From: Azolla pinnata | Lineage: Eukaryota > Streptophyta > Polypodiopsida > Salviniales > Salviniaceae | Direction of reading: 5' to 3' | DNA: 56,978 nucleotides | Assembly (NCBI GenBank): GCA_037176905.1 | Contig: JBBBWG010028732.1 | Coordinates: 1 to 56,978, forward strand | Shown: piece after piece, positions 53,853 to 56,978 of the stretch | Layout of the letters: every line of letters starts with the position of its first letter | Numbering within the stretch: position 1 is the stretch's first letter | Notes under the pieces: generated by a model | What the model saw: the letters and a program-made list of their open reading frames with translations, nothing else | What the model was told of the DNA's origin: nothing | Databases searched by the model: none | Made by a program: the position numbers and the translations under genes

Positions 53853-56400
53853 CTTGAAAGATGCATCGCGGCATGCGTTTGCAATTCACGCCAATAGAGT
53901 GCAGGAAATCGAGAAGCTTCTAGAACACAATTTGACAAAGAGCTATCAAGCTGATCATGGAAGGAAGCATATGTGAGAAAGCATCAGGCCAAGTAGCAAA
54001 AAAAAAAGCTTCAGATTTTACACTTGGGAACATGGAGAAGAGGGATCAGGGTTTCTAGAAGCTGGACAACAAGGGAAGCACCTAAACATTAATCTCAGAA
54101 AATCGATTGATGTGCCAACTTCCTTGTTGTAACTGATGATAAGCCCTTGCTTCACGGAGCGCAAAATTTGCCCTGATCGATCAATTTTCGGTACGGATTC
54201 ACAATGATTTGCGTCGTATTTGCTTGAGCATGGAAACACATATCTCATCGGAGAATCTATCTCAAGTTTTTCACGATAATTGTGGCCGTCGTCATTCTGG
54301 TCCGAGCTGCTGCCCCTACTATCTGCCAATTGTGTTCTGATTCTCTTGCTTTTGCGATTCTACCGTAAAACTCCCTTGGAATATTGTATGGACCATTGGC
54401 TCTTCCTGATCCTTCAAATATCCGCAATCATTCCCGACTCCGATCCATTCTCATTTTTGTCTTACTATTGTTTGTTTAAAGAAAAACTGCGCAATCGATT
54501 CCGAAGCTGCAAGGATCAACTTTTTGTGCAATTCCAGCGCAAAACGGTCCAACGAACAATGCCCAATGTCCAGTGCCCTCTTTACTTTAACAAGGAATTA
54601 GAATCTTTGATGAAAAGCCTCAGTGACGTCATCGAAACGAGTTAGGAAAAATGGCACCGCTCTGTTCCAATTTCCGCAATCATATTACGGCTGATTCATG
54701 AACTGGCAGGCTTTCTTACGAGCGTATATTATTTCGTATCATTGATGAAGAAACGATCCACGAGATTATAAGCTTTAGCTCACCTCGAGATTAAGATCTA
54801 GTTTGGGCAAATCGATCGAAGATGAAAAAAAAGAAATCGGCATCGATCCGTGTTAATTAATTAGCTCATGAGGCATATTTTCCCCAGGCTCAATGCGCAG
54901 CGTATATCGATAAGAAATTCCAAACGAAAGCAATGCATCGTCAGTATATTTGGTGCCATCTTTTCCCGACCGTGACAATCCGATTCGACAGGCCCACTTT
55001 ATGGATCGGATCCGTTTTGGATGCGTTCGTAGGCGGAGATCCAATCGATCGTAAAGAAAAAGGACGAGAATTGCATCTCTTTTTATCTCTCTGATCCCTT
55101 TTTTTTGTCTATAACTAATGAAACGATTAGTAGAGCCGAGGTGGGACGAAAACCAACGCATTACGATTATTAACTACGACCTTATCGCTTCAATTATCGT
55201 AGACTATATATATGCGAGTGCTTACTATTGGACAAGGGCTTTTGTGATCCATTGGACTTTTTGGGATCTTTCTTTTATTGAGTTGTTCTCGTAACTAATG
55301 AAAAGATATTTTACCTCCCACAAAAAAAAAACTGCTCGCAATAGTGATCAGCCTCGAATGTCCATGAGAAAAGGTTAGTTAGTTATTCGTTATCGATAAC
55401 CTTGGTAGTTAACCACAAACTGTGTGGATGAAATTAGAATCGATTGCATTTTTCTAACTACAATCGCCGGCTCTTCAATCAAAACTAGGGGCATATATAT
55501 ATTGCTCGGATTCAAGCAAGCAAAACAGATAAAATTAAGATGTCTTGTGGAAGTAAGTGTTAGCAAACCCTTGGAAGGGAGGCAAAGGGCACTAGCGAGA
55601 TAAAGCTCCAAGAGCATTTTTCTTTTTTTGGTTGGGAGATTTTGAGAGCGTGGGGCCAACCGCGACAATGTCAGTCGGGGAAATAGGGGGGTTGGGGCAG
55701 TGACCCCTTATCTTCTCTTATCGATGCTGACGAGGCAAATGATATACGTACATTATCCACAAAAAGCACGATGGGGCGTCGGTAACGTTGCCGCCAACTT
55801 GAGCTGTTGAGGCCAATGGGGCGGCGGGGATCGATCCGATGATCATCGGCGCCAGATAGGGAGAGACGCGACTCGATGCGTGAAACTTTAGAAGTTTGTG
55901 GATAAGGTATCTATATCCTTGGGATCATCAGTCTAGAATCGTGCAAGTTGGGGGGGGGGGGGGGGGGGGTGGTGATTTCGGAACAAGGAAGCATTCATTC
56001 ATTCATTCATTCATTCATTCATGTCATTCAGGATGAGGATGATAGCGACAGTGGCGATGATGAGGATGGCGATGAGGATGGAATCATAGCAATCGGTGAT
56101 GAGTGTGGCAAATGGGCATGATCGAGAACGCGGCGACGACGTTGGGAACAGTGGAATCGGTAAGGTAAGCAAGTGAAAAAGAGCTCGGGTGCAAGTTGTT
56201 AAGAGCCGGGATGCTGGTTGCTGGTTTTTCGGCATCGAGCACTTTGGTTTCTCTTGGAGCTGGAATGTGGATAGATAATAAAGGTGCCTAGAAACCAAAA
56301 CAAGTCTCTTGTAGTTCTAGAAGCAGGAGAGGAGGAGGAGGCGGGGGGGGGGGCGCAAGCAAGTGGGCGCCGCGTTTTTGTGTTTTTTTTTTTTCTTCTT
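53853..56400. other. Intergenic region before the F-box gene
   Basis: No gene is supported; minus-strand open frames near 54.0-54.3 and 54.9-55.2 kb lack known domains. A perfect TGACGTCA (bZIP-type) palindrome is at 54624-54631, a run of 20 G at 55950-55969, and an ATTC repeat at about 55,992-56,020. Sequence from about 55.7 kb is more GC-rich, as expected near the F-box gene. Confidence 0.5.
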
Positions 56401-56823
56401 CTTGTTGCCGCGGCCAATGGCGGCGCGCCACATCAGCGCACGGCGACGATGAGTCAGCGTCAGCGTCGTCCCCCCGAGGCCCACGGTTGCGCGCTCGCTC
56501 GCTTCGTGGCCGTGGCCCCCCCTTGTTTTTTCTTCTTCTCTCTTTCGGGCGCCCCCCGGCTTGGTTCCTTTACTCACTCAAAAACTTTTGAGTCACACAA
56601 CAGGGCCAACAAAATGATATCCTCAAGCTACAAAATTCATTCAAAGTTGTTCCATCCCATCCATTGCCCCCTTCTTATATATATATATATATAAGCCTCC
56701 TCTCCTCTCCCAATCCCTCCCCCCTCTTCCAAACTATCTCCATCCCCAACAGTCCTCACACACACACACAAACACACAAACACACAAGCACAATCACAAG
56801 CACAAACACACACACAAGACACT
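56401..56823 (+). promoter_or_regulatory. Promoter and leader of the F-box gene
   Basis: Features in order: GGCCAATGG (CCAAT-type, about 56,411), TGAGTCA (bZIP/GCN4-type, 56450-56456), a TATATATATA stretch (about 56,677-56,693) suited to be a TATA box, then a CT/CCTCC-rich leader and CA repeats (56,757-56,820) up to the ATG. Spacing of about 130 bp from the TATA-like stretch to the ATG is reasonable for a 5' UTR of about 100 bp. Confidence 0.5.
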
Positions 56824-56978
56824 ATGTCATCATCGCCCCCCCTCCCAGCACCGCAGCAAGACCTGATCCCCGCGCTCCCCGTCGACGTGGCGCTCGACTG
56901 CCTCCTGCGGGTCCCGGTGGACGGGCACGCGGCGCTGCGGCAGGTGTGCGCGTCGTGGCGCGCCGCCGCTTCGCACCC
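56824..56978 (+). CDS. F-box protein, probably F-box/kelch type (5' end only)
   Basis: The substrate-recognition part of an SCF ubiquitin ligase; the F-box binds the SKP1-like subunit. Only 51 codons are in the window. After a Ser/Pro-rich start, residues 14-49 read LIPALPVDVALDCLLRVPVD then GHAALRQVC and SWRAAAS, an F-box of the kind found at the N terminus of plant F-box/kelch proteins (At1g15670/At1g80440 group). In that group some members mark phenylalanine ammonia-lyase or type-B response regulators for degradation. The kelch repeats would lie beyond the window, so that part is inferred. Almost every codon ends in G or C, unlike the other genes here. The ATG follows a CA-rich leader. Confidence 0.85.
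   Translation, partial: MSSSPPLPAPQQDLIPALPVDVALDCLLRVPVDGHAALRQVCASWRAAASH

Noticed and set aside
54018..54329. Minus-strand open frame of 103 codons with a Cys/Pro-rich end
   Set aside because: It starts with TTG; the first ATG leaves only 76 codons. No domain is recognised and no exon partner was found, so it is not called as a gene.

Overview
This is a nuclear segment from a flowering plant, most likely a monocot. The genes have GT-AG introns, including first introns of 8 and 13 kb. Non-coding DNA is AT-rich and full of microsatellites, while the F-box gene at the right edge starts with very GC-rich codons ending in G or C, as is common in monocots. The species cannot be named from sequence alone.

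Layout, all genes on the + strand. (1) 1-4.5 kb: no recognisable gene; microsatellites and two oppositely oriented copies of a short Mutator-like element. (2) 4.6-12.9 kb: a JmjN/JmjC/C5HC2 histone lysine demethylase of the JMJ706/JMJ13 type, with nine coding exons and complete iron- and zinc-binding residues. (3) 13-20 kb: intergenic, with one perfect short hairpin and a long AAT/AAC microsatellite. (4) 20.6-37 kb: a MIKC-type MADS-box gene (here MADS-A, 7 coding exons, 234 aa) with a 13 kb first intron. (5) 37-43 kb: intergenic, ending in a pyrimidine-rich promoter-like stretch. (6) 43-53 kb: a second, tandem MADS-box gene (MADS-B, 7 coding exons, 246 aa) with the same intron phases and an 8 kb first intron. 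(7) 53.3-53.9 kb: three tandem copies of a 184 bp repeat. (8) 53.9-56.8 kb: intergenic. (9) From 56,824: the 5' end of an F-box protein gene, cut by the window edge.

Both MADS genes were rebuilt exon by exon and close without frameshift or stop. They are clearly paralogues: same MADS domain type, same K-domain exons of 100 and 42 bp, and a shared basic/acidic motif near the C terminus. The subfamily is not certain; AGL15/AGL18 looks closest, with SVP and FLC as alternatives. Such genes often control flowering or phase change and are often targets of histone-methylation control, so a linked JmjC demethylase is notable, though linkage does not prove a working link.

The most unusual structure is inside intron 1 of MADS-A. 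About 127 bp covering the gene's own TATA-like stretch, untranslated leader and leader splice donor occurs again twice, 7-8 kb downstream, each copy carried in a 0.7 kb tandem repeat. These could be extra promoters or decoy first exons. Second is the demethylase's last exon, where a TGA is followed by 75 more open codons in the same frame.
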